A DNA stretch of 64,000 nt from Liopterus haemorrhoidalis (lineage: Eukaryota; Arthropoda; Insecta; Coleoptera; Dytiscidae), in NCBI GenBank assembly GCA_963971575.1, contig OZ020616.1, positions 40,886,250 to 40,950,249 on the forward strand, written 5' to 3'. Below the pieces are notes generated by a model that had not been told where the DNA came from, ran no database searches, and was given only the letters and a program-made list of their open reading frames with translations. The position numbers were made by a program, and so were the translations under genes. Shown here piece by piece: positions 48,265 to 58,448 of the stretch. Numbering within the stretch: the stretch's first letter is position 1; the number at the start of each line of letters is the position of its first letter.

Positions 48265-48401
48265 ACTTCTGCACTACTTTTAATTGAAAAAAAGATGAAA
48301 CTTGAGCTCATTAATTGCTTGTGAAAACTTATGGTGAATGTGCTTCATAGAAAACAGTATGTATAAACTGGTTTCGACGATTCAAAAGTAGTGATTGTGA
48401 C
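48265..48401 (+). pseudogene. mariner transposase N-terminal scrap
   Basis: One frame, with one stop, reads KTYGECAS and then CINWFRRFKSSDCD, which aligns with the first helix-turn-helix of the mariner at 4632 (ETYGEYGPS ... CERWFRRFKSGDFD). The preceding codons also resemble it weakly. No terminal repeats found. Confidence 0.6.
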
Positions 48402-48821
48402 TAGAGATTGGTCGTTCATGAACGAACTGGCTTGCTGAGCCAGCTCAGTACACTTACCGAAGTGACACGGTTCACTAAATTGAAATGAGCCGGCTCACAG
48501 CTCACTGCATAGTTTCAAGTTTCAAGGATACGATTGATCAGGTGATTGTGAGCAGATACCGAAGTGATCCAGATTGGGATCGATGTTATGTTGACCTTGG
48601 AGAGAACTCGGCTTGTAATGTATTATTATAAAGTGTATTGTGTAAATTGATAACACAATACACTAGGGTAGTCTATTTCAAATTAATAGGCTTAGCCTGT
48701 ATTTTATATTTTTTTTATGAATTTAGATGAAACATATTTTTTTTATGATTTAGATGGTTGCATTTTAAATATTTTAACATTTTAACCGAATACAAGATAT
48801 GGCTAAGTAAATTTGCTAATA

Positions 48822-49377
48822 CAGTGGTACCTCGACTTACTAATCTCTCAATATACGAACTTTTCGAGATACAAATTATTTTCATATCCTATTTTGACCT
48901 CTAGATACGAATCGTGATGTTTTTATTTCAAATGAATTAAAGCCAGTTTACAATATACGTTTTTAAACTTTTTTCCCTAGTACTAGAAACAGGCTACTGC
49001 TACAGGTGACTAATCGAAAACTCCTGAGTCACAAATCCAGACACAAGAAAATTGTCCGTTTTTACAGTTTAATAGAAGATGATTTTCATACTAATCATGT
49101 AAAACAGAAAATTTTATAAATTACATGAGTATGTAATACAAAATGCATATTTATAGTGAAAAATGTTCTCACTCATTCTCAATTTCTTTGCATTTTCTTC
49201 ATTTGGTTGAGAATAGTTTTTTTTTTTAATTTTTTTGATTTTCTTTTTTAATTTTTAATCTGGGAACGGATTAATTGATTTTCCATAAGATATAATGGAA
49301 AGGTTTCTAGATACATACTTTTTAAGATACGTACTGCGGTCAGGAACAAATTAAGTTTGTAAGTCTAGGCATCATTG
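48822..49377. mobile_element. pogo/Tigger-like MITE, 556 bp
   Basis: The ends are CAGTGGTACCTCGACTTACT and, in inverse, CAATGATGCCTAGACTTACA. The first resembles the classical Tigger terminus. TA flanks both sides (48820-48821, 49378-49379). Inside, GATACGAA-type motifs and GAACGGATTAATTG near the right end are typical of this group. Non-coding, with about 25% divergence between its ends, so old. Confidence 0.85.
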
Positions 49378-49676
49378 TATGTGTCAAAATCAGTTATAAA
49401 TGTTTTCAGATGTGTAAGAAAGTTAATACAGTCCAAAAGAAGACTTAATATTATCATATAATCAATAAATATGTACATCTTTAAACTCAATTTTATATTT
49501 AATATGTACAAGATTTCTATAGAAATGAAAATTTATAATTTTGATCTAAATAAAATTAGAAAAACTTAATAAAAACTTAGAATAGGTATATTTAAGCGTT
49601 TGTTTTGGCGCCTCTAAGAGCTGGCGCCCTGGGTCTGTGCCCCTGTCGCCCCTGCCTTTCACCGCCGCTGGAAGAT

Positions 49677-49817
49677 ACACATTTCCATAACTACAGAAAA
49701 GTGGTAAATGAGTTTTCTGAATGGATTAGTTCAAAAAACAGACCATTCTTCCGTCGCGGAATTCAATTTGTGTCAAAAAAGTGGACAAAAGACAGCTTCC
49801 GAGGGAAAATATTTTGA
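49677..49817 (+). pseudogene. mariner transposase C-terminal scrap
   Basis: The frame YRKVVNEFSEWISSKNRPFF followed by RRGIQF corresponds to the end of mariner transposases, where a SYEEVKKWID...FFRRGI pattern is usual. About 45 codons to TGA. It may be the other end of the relic at 48265, since both are on the plus strand, but the sequence between them is not recognisable as mariner. Confidence 0.5.
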
Positions 49818-50201
49818 TTAATCTATTCACGCATTTTGATATTGAAATAAATACTCAAAGAACACAAGAAAACAATGACTTTCAATGCAACCTACAATAA
49901 ATTAACTTAATTACGAATTCTCTTCAAACGATGCACTACGAGACTTAAGTTTCCAGCATTAAACACAACCGTGTATAACTTCAGTAAAGTCCTTTTGAAA
50001 TAACCCACATACTAATTGTAATCTCAACAATAAGTATTAAAACTTCTTGTGTACGCCCGATGAAATAAACTTCAACTAAACACTGAGAATAAATCTATAT
50101 GTGCATCTCTAAAACAGATTACTAAACAATTGATTGAACGTCATAGCAAACCGTATGTAAAAGTGATGAAGCTGGTAATGTACGTGAGTGTTATTACATA
50201 C

Positions 50202-50347
50202 CTGGTGTTTCTCTGTTTGTAGTTATTGCGCGGTCTGCTGTTGTAAAACAAGGGCTCCGAGTCCATAGAGTCATTGTACTGATGGCTGGAATTCTGCGTT
50301 GGCTCTGACGTGTTATAGCCGTAGTCCTCGGCGTTTGGCGAATACCT
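50202..50347 (-). CDS. Host gene exon, 146 bp (most upstream seen)
   Basis: Acceptor TTAATTTGCAG (50358-50348), donor GTATGT from 50201. It encodes RYSPNAEDYGYNTSEPTQNS, then MDSEPLFYNSRPRNNYKQRN, and ends with two bases of a Ser codon completed by the exon at 34899-35041. Because it begins after an acceptor and not at a start codon, the gene's 5' part lies further right, beyond what I can identify. Composition (Tyr, Asn, Ser, Arg) matches the later exons. An ATG at 50363-50365 is in the intron. Confidence 0.85.
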
Positions 50348-51561
50348 CTGCAAATTAAACATCAATGATCGAATGCACTCTATTAATATAAATTAAGCTG
50401 CAGAAAATAGGAACAAAGACATTTTCAAGGAACAGTAAAGATTAAAAAATAGTTACACAGAGAAAGAAAAGGGAGGATATTAAAGGAAGGTAACCACAAA
50501 TTTTATAAATTAACAAATACTCATTCCGTTCCAAAATAAACGTCCGATTAAGGCATTTTATTTGTTCCAAAATAAGTGTCCAATTTCATAAATAAATATG
50601 GAAAGGGATATAAAACATATATTTTCACAACTAAACTAAATGTGAGGAAGCTTGTAATCGTTGATATTGCTTTGGTTGTTACAAATAGTCAAACTTTGAA
50701 CGTTCTGCTGCCGTTCAACTGCGTTTCAAGACAGACCTTGAGACAGAAGGTCATATCTTCCTAGATATGGGCTAGGAATATACCTTCGTGGTCTAAACAT
50801 TTGCACGTTAATTTCTAACTACAACCAGTTAAAATTTCAGCCAAATTGAGGTTTGTCGACCATGGGCGAACAGTAGTCTGATTTTAAAATCAGACTACTG
50901 GGCAAAGATTGACCCTGTTAACTTCTTTTAGCAATATTCGATACATGTTTTAGTTCAACTCTAATATATAATTAAATTAGAAAACTTTTTTTTTCCTTTT
51001 TACTCACTATACCTGTCCAACCTGATACAGATTTCCTAGTACTAAATATGTTCCCAGTCCATCTTGTGCAGGTATTTTGTATAACAAATCTGTCTTTTTG
51101 GGAGTAGAACGATAAAATTCATAACATACCTTCGCAAACTATAAATAGAATAAAGTATATCTATAACTTTTATGTTATATAAGTCTTTATATGTGTATGA
51201 TGATGTATGGGATCGTGCGTAAGTGTATACTGAAGGTAAAGGAAACATAAACTGTAAGATTTATTTCCAAAGCAAGACGATTTCTTCAAAAACTCACGAA
51301 AATCAAAATAATAAAAACATGAATGAAGAAGGAAATAGCACACTTATTACAGAATTGTGAACTATTACTGAATTTATCAATGATATTCTATCTTATCAAG
51401 TGTGCACGGACCATTGTTTGAAAAGCATTGTACAATTGAACAAATTTGCGTTAACAATCGCTATCCATACATAGATGATATACATACAACGCTGTATCTA
51501 TACAGGGTGTTTACGGTCTTCTTATTTACTTTTTAATAGGTGATACTACAGATCAAAAAAA
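50348..51561. other. No recognised features (probable intron)
   Basis: Sequence upstream of the exon at 50202-50347. It contains a short palindrome near 50876-50901 (GTCTGATTTTAAAATCAGAC) and no supported exon or repeat end. Confidence 0.4.
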
Positions 51562-51724
51562 TCAGCTGTTGCCACCACAGGACCGACCGCCATCACAAAG
51601 TACTTGTAGAAAATACATTCTAGCAGCAGAGTAGAAATAATTTGGCCTAATATTTTCTAACAGAAATATTATTTATCATGACCATGGAAACTTTACGAAA
51701 AAATATAATATAACATTTATTTAA

Positions 51725-52180
51725 TTTTTTGAAATAGGGCCCCCGTTAGATTTTTTTTTGTATAGATATATAAATTTTGTCTCTCATATAAAGAGCAGAA
51801 ACTAATTCTATCTCCATGTATAAAATTTTATCAAAATTAGCCCATAAACATTAAAAATATTGTAATTTTAAAACAATTGGACCCCCATTTAGGCCTTTTT
51901 TGTACAGATATATGAATTTTGAACCCCTACATACCAGAAAACACTAATTCTAATATTCTGTGTCAAATCCTATCGAAATCGGTCCATAAATAAGCGAGTT
52001 ATGGTCGTGCTCTATTTTTTGTCAAAACTGGAGCAAATTTTTTTACCAACTTGCGAATTTGATATTTTTGACTATACAGTCAAAAGCCTCATGCCCTCCA
52101 AATTCTAAAACTATAAGTATTTTCAAAATCCGTTCATAAATAAGCGAGCTACAGTCATTTGAACTAGTTTCCATGAAAAA
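51725..52180 (+). repeat. Left arm of large inverted repeat
   Basis: About 450 bp, from GAAATAGGGCCCCCGTTAGA to ATTTGAACTAGTTTCCAT, inverted at 53930-54375 with an estimated identity above 90%. Each arm itself contains short internal repeats (CCATAAATAAGCGAG, ACAGATATATGAATTTTG). Non-coding. Confidence 0.88.
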
Positions 52181-52238
52181 ACAAATACTTTTTTCAATTT
52201 TTTTTCGTTTTATCAAAAAATGTCTAAAATAAAAGTTA

Positions 52239-53465
52239 ATCGGCCCGATTCTGTAAAAAGTTACTAGGTTAGTTGCTACTGAGTAACGTTGCTACGAAAT
52301 AACTTTTATAGTAACTTTCTTATCAATCGCCAAACAATTGGTATTCTCCAAGCATAAGCACAAGCAACGTTCTTATAACAAGTTATATTTAGTAACGTTG
52401 CTACAAAGAACCGTGAAGCTAGAAGCAGATTACGTTCTGCGCAGGCGAGGTATTCGTTTTTAATTGAGTTTGACAGCTATGTTGTGAGTTTCTGAGGTTA
52501 AACGAAAAATGTTTTATAAACAAAATCAGAAAAAGAATTGCAAACAGATGGAAATTCTGTTGAATTTCCAGGCAAATAACCCGGTCATGGTCGACGATAC
52601 GAGTGTTTAAAAAATAATTGACAGGAACGAGTGGTGGTGCTATAGTGATGTGCTATGTGGTTACTGTTTTCTATGTGGTGGTGCAAGTTATAGTCCAAAT
52701 TTAAATGAATTGCGTGAAATACAGTTAAAGAAGTTCGGATAGCCATTGAACAGGCGCGCACTTAAAACATTGATCTGGGAAGGGTCCATTTCGAAAAAAT
52801 ATTTGTAATACAATACAAATGTATTGTTGTGTTTTTATGGAGAGGACTGGGTTTATATATTAATTAAATTTTGATTATAATTTAATTTTTAATAATAAAA
52901 AAGGTGATTCTTATATTTGCAATCGTTTAGTTATTATTAAATAAGATTTTATTTTTCAAATCCTTGGGGGAAGGGGTCTGAACTCGTCGACCACCCCCTT
53001 GTGTGCGCGGCTTCTATTGACAGTCGTAGTTAATACGTTTAAAAAATATTTTACTGTTATACTATTATAAAAAAAAATGTAAATAAACAAAAAAAAAAAT
53101 TGAAATTGAAATAAAGAACTCGAAGAATTTTGTGCTATACAGAAAATAAAATAAAAATCCTGCTATAATTATTGTCTCTATGTTGCCCTTCATTGTAAAA
53201 TGCTTGAAATAATTCATTATTAAACAGAAAAATTGCGATTTTTCACGATTTTAACAAGTTATTTTGAAGTTACTAAGTGTAGCAACTGCTTTCTGTTAGT
53301 TGTTATCCATAATAACTTTTTTAGCAACTAGTTACTAATTTCATAGTAACTTTTTTCTTATAGAATACGGATTTCGTGAAAGTTGCTAAAAAAGTTACTG
53401 ACCTTGTATTTAGCAACTTTTATTGTAACTTTTTTGTAGTAACTTACTCACAGAATTGGGCCGAT
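52239..53465. mobile_element. TIR element, about 1.23 kb, non-coding
   Basis: The ends ATCGGCCCGATTCTGTAAAA and, in inverse, ATCGGCCCAATTCTGTGAGT are followed on both sides by several AGTTACT/GTAACTTTT/GTTGCTAC motifs. The target site is TA or TTA (52236-52238, 53466-53467), which fits Tc1/mariner or PIF/Harbinger. Flanking DNA on both sides is DINE-like copy 3, so this is a nested insertion. No transposase recognised. Confidence 0.75.
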
Positions 53466-53929
53466 TAGCTATTGTTTTTATAGCAACTTTGGTTAAATAT
53501 TTTGTTTCGAAATATTTTTCTGTTGTGAAATATAAATAATAAATTCTAATTAAATTTTAAAATATTTCTTACCTTTTTACAACTTTTCAGCACAAATTTT
53601 CAATTTAATTTCCTTAAAAAATATCAAATGTCATCATTAGACAAAAATAGGTAGCCATCTTCGGATTCTTATCGTAAGTTGACGACACGTTCCTAGGGCC
53701 AATCAAAAGGCCTAATTAAAAAGTCCTTGATCAAATTTTATCTGCATAAATTACAATTAAAACATACGTTTTTCCAGTAAATTACATTGTAATCCTAATG
53801 ACGTATATTTATATTTTGATTTGATTCAGAAATGTATGGCAAGTGCTGCTAACCCGGGAATACACCTAAACTAAACCAAATATCTGAAGTAATTACTGAA
53901 TTAGACCAAATAATTAGGGCGGATTAATG

Positions 53930-54375
53930 GAAACTAGTTCAAATGACTGTAGCTCGCTTATTTATGAACGGATTTTGAAAATACTTACAGTTTTAGAATT
54001 AGGAGTGCATGAGGCTTTTGACTGTATAGTAAAAAATATCAAATTCGCAAGTTGGTAAAAAAATTTGCTCCAGTTTTGACCAAAAATAGAGCACGGCCAT
54101 AACTCGCTTATTTATGGACCGATTTCGCTAGGATTTGACACAGAATATTAGAATTAGTGTCTCCTGGTTTAGGTGTTCAAAATTCATGTATCTGTACAAA
54201 AAAGGCCTAAATGGGGGTCCAATTTTTTTAAAATTACAATATTTTTAATGTTTATGGGCCAATTTTGATAAAATTTTATACATGGAGATAGAATTATTTT
54301 CTGCTCCTTATATGAGAGACAAAGTTTATATATCTATACAAAAAAAAAGCCTAACGGGGGCCCTATTTCAAAAAA
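53930..54375 (-). repeat. Right arm of large inverted repeat
   Basis: Inverse of 51725-52180. The two arms enclose about 1.75 kb, including the TIR element. Small differences are spread evenly along the arm, so the inversion is not brand new. Confidence 0.88.
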
Positions 54376-54870
54376 TTAAATAAATGTTATTTTTAATTTA
54401 ATTTATATTTTTTCGTTTTATCAAAAAATGTCAGAAATAAGTTGTTAGTTACTGCTTTTATAGCAACTTTTGTTAAATAATTTTTTTCGAAATATTTTTC
54501 TGTTATGAAATATTCGCAAAAATCTTAAAATCGACACGACTAAACTCCCATTTCTAGTCAACCGATTTTTACCAAAAGTTGATCAACTCGTGCCATTGAT
54601 CTCAAAAGCTTAAATATGTTTATTATTAAAATATGCCCTAATATTAAATAAGTTTCATAAAAATCCTTTTAGCCGAATTTGCTCTACACGTGTACACAGA
54701 CAGACGGACGGACAGACAGACAGACGGACGGACAGACAGACCAACAGACATCATGCTAAAAATAGTCAAAACATTATGTAGGGATCTCAATTCGTGGAGA
54801 TCCATCGAAATCTCGAAATGTTAAAATCGGTATGATCACAATACCTCCCTTATATATGTTGGAGGTCGGT

Positions 54871-55160
54871 AAAAACGCGAAAAACTTTAAAACACCTTAG
54901 TAAAAGTTTTATAATAAGTAAGATATTTATATAAGTTTTTATTTTTATGGGGTCAAGGGAAAACGATAAGCACTTTTACAGCAGACAGCGTACAGAGAAA
55001 GTACGTACGGAAGAGTTATTGAAACTGATTACTTTCCCTGTAAAAATTGTTGTATTTTTTTGGAACTACTGAAACGATTTTAAAAATTCCTGCAATTTAG
55101 ATTAGTGTATGGAAATAAATTATGTACCAAGTTTGCTACTGAAGAAATATATGTTGCAAC
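54871..55160. other. No recognised features
   Basis: Short AT-rich spacer between DINE-like copy 3 and the LINE 3' tail. Confidence 0.4.
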
Positions 55161-56158
55161 TAATTTTTTATTTTTATTTTTTTATATTTATTCTATTCGG
55201 GGAATAAAACAGAGACAAGTCTCCTATAAATTCCCACACATTACAAAATTGTACAAAATATAAAATATAATCTTTAAGAAACAAAAGTTGACTTCATGGA
55301 GTCATCAGATAGCCATAAAACAAATATATAAAGAAAAAAAAAAAAATGATACAAAAGTAATAGATAAGATAGACATATATATTCACAAAAATCAATAGGA
55401 AATGAAATGTACAAGTGACAATTACTGAGGGATTAAGGATCTAATTTCAGATTTAAACTGTGAAAACAATAGGAAAAAATATCACTACTATTAAAATATA
55501 TATCAAAAAGAATCATAATTCTGTTCAGTGGTGAGTTTCTACCCGCGTTAGTATTTATACTATTATAATAAAAAGTATTGTTTCGCCTAGTATTTACTAA
55601 CAGTACGTTAAAATTAATAAGTTCCAAGATATCTGGACAATCCATTATATTGTTTACAATTTTATAAATATTGTTCAAATCAATCTGCTTGCGCCGATTT
55701 ACAAGACTTACTAAATTGTACCTTTTCAAACGATCATCATAAGATATTAAATTGTTTTTATTAAATGTATAATCCATATATTTAGTAAATTGTTTTTGTA
55801 CTAATTCAAGTCGGTCACAGTAAATATTATAATACGGGTTCCATACAATACTTGCATAATCCAAACGACTCAACACGAGGGATTTAAATAAATGAATTAG
55901 ACTGTCTGGCTGAGTGAATTCTTTACAAGAACGTAATATGAAGCCGAGTGTTTTTAATGAGGTTGTTACTATTTTATCTACATGAACATTGAATTTTGAT
56001 TTACTATCAAAATAAACACCAAGATCTTTTACAACATTTAATTTAACAAGAGATGAACCATCAATTGAATAGTTAAAAAGAATTGGAATATGTTTTCTCA
56101 TAAATGAGATGAAATTACATTTTTCTAAATTTAGGAAGAGCTTATTAATTTGACAATA
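55161..56158 (-). pseudogene. Jockey-like LINE 3' end with open C-terminal ORF2
   Basis: The minus-strand frame from about 56150 to 55433 is open for over 230 codons. It contains VVKDLGVYFDSKSKFNVHVD, SRLDYASIVWNPYY and LELVQKQFTKYMDY, the usual order after the reverse transcriptase catalytic motif in jockey/Rex-like LINEs. The 3' UTR runs to a T-rich stretch (55166-55190), the inverse of an A-rich tail. The catalytic reverse transcriptase core is missing by 5' truncation at about 56158, where (TA)n begins. The intact frame suggests a recent insertion. Confidence 0.82.
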
Positions 56159-56262
56159 TATATATATATATATATATTAATTGGATCTTGACGTGAGTAT
56201 GTATAAATATATATATTGTCAAATTAATAAGCTCTTCCTAAATTTAGAAAAATGTAATTTCA
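56108..56262. repeat. Fold-back duplication of the LINE edge around (TA)n
   Basis: About 50 bp at 56108-56158 (GAAATTACATTTTTCTAAAT ... TTTGACAATATA) are repeated in inverse at 56211-56262. The core contains two (TA)n tracts and about 35 bp of unrelated sequence. The sequence abuts the Penelope-like cluster and its (TA)n border. Confidence 0.88.
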
Positions 56263-56278
56263 TATAAAACAAAGAAGT

Positions 56279-56283
<5 letters not shown>

Positions 56284-56350
<67 letters not shown>
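56284..56350. repeat. (TA)n microsatellite at the left border of the Penelope cluster
   Basis: About 33 TA units joined directly to codon 42 of the outward-facing Penelope-like N-terminus. A shorter (TA)n stands at the other border (62243-62269). Confidence 0.95.
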
Positions 56351-56354
<4 letters not shown>

Positions 56355-58447
56355 AAACACTATAGCATATTCTGCGTCTATTAACTTTTTTGACACTTTT
56401 TCTAACTTACGAATTGTCTGTTTTTGTGAGGTATCACTGAGGTTATAAATAAAAAATCCTATGTTACTCATTATAACTATACTTTATTTGCGACGTTTCG
56501 ATTGTTCATTCAATCATTTTCAAGCTAAACTAACAATGAAATGTACATAATACTATTTATAAAAGTGTAAAATTAGGTATTTCCAAAAGAGGGGGTGTTA
56601 CATGTTTCCGTGTAGGTATAGGGTCCGGGCTAATCCTGTAGATTGGAGGTTGATCTCTGGCTGGTTTTTCTTAATGAGTAGCGCCTCTTGTATTTGTAGC
56701 CGATGGTAATCGGGGTTTTTTTTTTTTTGAGGATTATTGTATTTTGAACTAAATCTTGCCGTGTAAGATATGTGCCATGTTTTTCTGTAAAATGTTTTTT
56801 GATAGCGCCGGATTGTAAATGCATGGTCAGTCGCCTTGATAACGATGTGGTTGTCAATCCAACGTAGGCTGTGTTACGCGGTTCGCAGTCCGCGTGATTG
56901 CATTTGAATTCGTAGACTACGTTGGTTTGTTTCAAATCACTATTGTTTTGGCTTGGGTTGTTTTTTATAAGCAGGTGCGCAGTTTTCAGGCTCTTGTAAT
57001 AGATGCGTAGTTGGAGGTTTTCATTCTTGTTTTTACATTTCACGTTACTCCTTACTATGTCCTGAATTATCCTCTCGTCGGTTTTATATGTGTTTGAAAA
57101 TTGATTTTTGTAATAAATTACGTGTGTGACTGGCTTAGTGCTATCACACTTTGCCCGTTGTTTGTTCAAATACCGGTGTAGAAGGCCATCGAAGGTTGTG
57201 TTGCTGTAACCATTGTTTATTAAAGTTTGTTTTAACTGTTCAATGGCTGACTGGAAATTTACCCAATTTGATGAAATTTTGTGTGTACGGTGAATGAGGG
57301 CTGTGATGGTGCCGGTTTTATACCGTTCTGGGCATTCACTGATTGCGTTAATATAATGTCCGCTATTGGGTTTACTATAAACCGCTGTATCGTAACGGCC
57401 GGAGGTATAGTCTACGCGTACGTCCAGGAAGTTGATAATTTTATTCTTATTTTCTTCTACGGTGAATTTTAGGACGGAACAATTTTCAAAGAGTCGGCGT
57501 AGGGTTTCAAGTTCATCGCGATTTTTTATGACGACGAAGCAATCATCGACGTATCGGCAATATAAACTAGGTTTATTGTTTTTGTTGCATTCGTCCAACA
57601 CTTTTGTCTCGACATGGTTCATATAGAAGTTGGCGAAAGTGACTCCAAGCGGCGAGCCCATTGCTACCCCGTCGATTTGGTGATATAGGGTTCCATCTAT
57701 GTGTCTAAATGGGGCCTCAGTCGTGCAGGCGCGTAGTAGTTTTTCCAAAGTATGTTGTGCAAAGGCCGGAGGGGGAATAGTTGGGTGCGAGTACACTGTT
57801 TTACATATTATTTGTATCGTTTCTTCAACGGGTACATTTGTAAATAATGATTCGACATCTAGGGATGCGACAAATCCTTCAGCTTCCGTGCATTTTAATA
57901 TGTCTAGAAACTGGTCTGTAGATGACAGTGAATACCGGGTATGTAGGTATGGCGTGATGATTTTGTTTAACTCCTTAGCGGTCTTATATGTTGGTGTTGG
58001 TATTTGTGATATTATCGGTCGCAAAGGATTATTTTGTTTATGTGTTTTAACACTTCCGTAGATGTATCCTGGGCGAAATTCTCCTGTGATAGAAGTAAAA
58101 ACTTGTGATTGCGCTTGTGTATTGGCTGTGGCGATGAGTCGGTTAACTGATGTTTTAAGTTTGGCTGTTGTGTCTTTAGTCGTTTTTTTGAATTTATTCA
58201 CATCACTAAGAATTAAGTCTAATTTTTGTTTATAGTCACACTTGTCTATTATCACGAACACATTTGCTTTATCGGCTTTCCTGATCACGATGTTTTCGTT
58301 CAATCTTAACTTCTTAGCAGCGCCCTGCAGGTCTTTAGGTAGGATGTTGCTCCGTGTGTAGTCTCTGCGTTTTGTTGACTCGGCGCGCAGGAGGTCGCGA
58401 AAATTGTCGTTGATGGTGACGATTCCGTCTGTCTCCAATTTTTGTAT
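56351..58447 (-). mobile_element. Penelope-like element, inverted truncated copy plus head of the next unit
   Basis: Reading leftwards: the ORF from residue 201 of the full protein to its end (58438-56630), the 3' UTR with the conserved TCGAAACGTCGC motif (about 56490), then the first 42 codons of a following unit (56471-56351) running into (TA)n. At 58445-58448 it is joined head-to-head to a plus-strand fragment with 2 bp of overlap (AT). The tandem arrangement of a unit followed by the start of another is the known pseudo-LTR layout of Penelope-like elements. Confidence 0.9.
56630..58438 (-). CDS. Penelope-like reverse transcriptase/GIY-YIG protein, N-terminally truncated (602 codons)
   Basis: The frame begins METDGIVTINDNFRDLLRAE, corresponding to residue 202 of the full unit at 59516. 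The reverse transcriptase motifs are all present: LDVESLFTNVP, GVAMGSPLG, YCRYVDDCFVV and INFLDV. The GIY-YIG endonuclease region (TAYVGLTTTSLSRRL) follows near the end. The upstream part is absent because the copy was cut at the head-to-head junction, so the ATG at 58436-58438 is internal. The 13-A tract (T run at 56716-56728) gives the same altered C-terminus as the full copy. Apart from truncation there are no stops or shifts, so divergence from the full copy is low. Confidence 0.88.
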   Translation of the reverse strand: METDGIVTINDNFRDLLRAESTKRRDYTRSNILPKDLQGAAKKLRLNENIVIRKADKANVFVIIDKCDYKQKLDLILSDVNKFKKTTKDTTAKLKTSVNRLIATANTQAQSQVFTSITGEFRPGYIYGSVKTHKQNNPLRPIISQIPTPTYKTAKELNKIITPYLHTRYSLSSTDQFLDILKCTEAEGFVASLDVESLFTNVPVEETIQIICKTVYSHPTIPPPAFAQHTLEKLLRACTTEAPFRHIDGTLYHQIDGVAMGSPLGVTFANFYMNHVETKVLDECNKNNKPSLYCRYVDDCFVVIKNRDELETLRRLFENCSVLKFTVEENKNKIINFLDVRVDYTSGRYDTAVYSKPNSGHYINAISECPERYKTGTITALIHRTHKISSNWVNFQSAIEQLKQTLINNGYSNTTFDGLLHRYLNKQRAKCDSTKPVTHVIYYKNQFSNTYKTDERIIQDIVRSNVKCKNKNENLQLRIYYKSLKTAHLLIKNNPSQNNSDLKQTNVVYEFKCNHADCEPRNTAYVGLTTTSLSRRLTMHLQSGAIKKHFTEKHGTYLTRQDLVQNTIILKKKKTPITIGYKYKRRYSLRKTSQRSTSNLQD

Positions 58448-58448
58448 G

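Larger units (their letters stand above)
35042..50201 (-). other. Large intron, 15.2 kb, packed with transposons
   Basis: The donor is GTATGT at 50201-50196 and the acceptor TTTTCAG at 35048-35042. Elements described separately account for about half. Stretches with nothing recognisable: 36191-36581, 37712-39440, 40641-41095, 44130-45142, 46812-48260, 48402-48821 and 49818-50201. Confidence 0.8.
51562..54870 (-). mobile_element. Helentron/DINE-1-like element, copy 3, long and rearranged
   Basis: On the minus strand it starts at 54870 (ACCGACCTCCAACATATATA) and ends at 51562 with GGCGGTCGGTCC, a hairpin with one mismatch (CTGTGGTGGCAACAG), CTGA and a T run. The first about 400 bp (54870-54410) match copies 1 and 2. 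The short GACAGACGG array is at about 54697-54742. The remainder is unlike the short copies: two about 450-bp arms in inverse orientation (51725-52180 and 53930-54375), a 1.23-kb TIR element (52239-53465), and a direct repeat of the TTTCGTTTTATCAAAAAATG segment at 52204 and 54413. No helicase frame is visible. Confidence 0.6.

Noticed and set aside
49605..49700. GCGCC-rich stretch as CpG promoter of the host gene
   Set aside because: Too short, and it directly precedes a mariner scrap; no start codon or exon follows on the gene's strand.
55161..56158. Could the jockey-like LINE be part of the Penelope element?
   Set aside because: Its protein motifs belong to a different reverse transcriptase group, and its edge coincides with the (TA)n/fold-back border.
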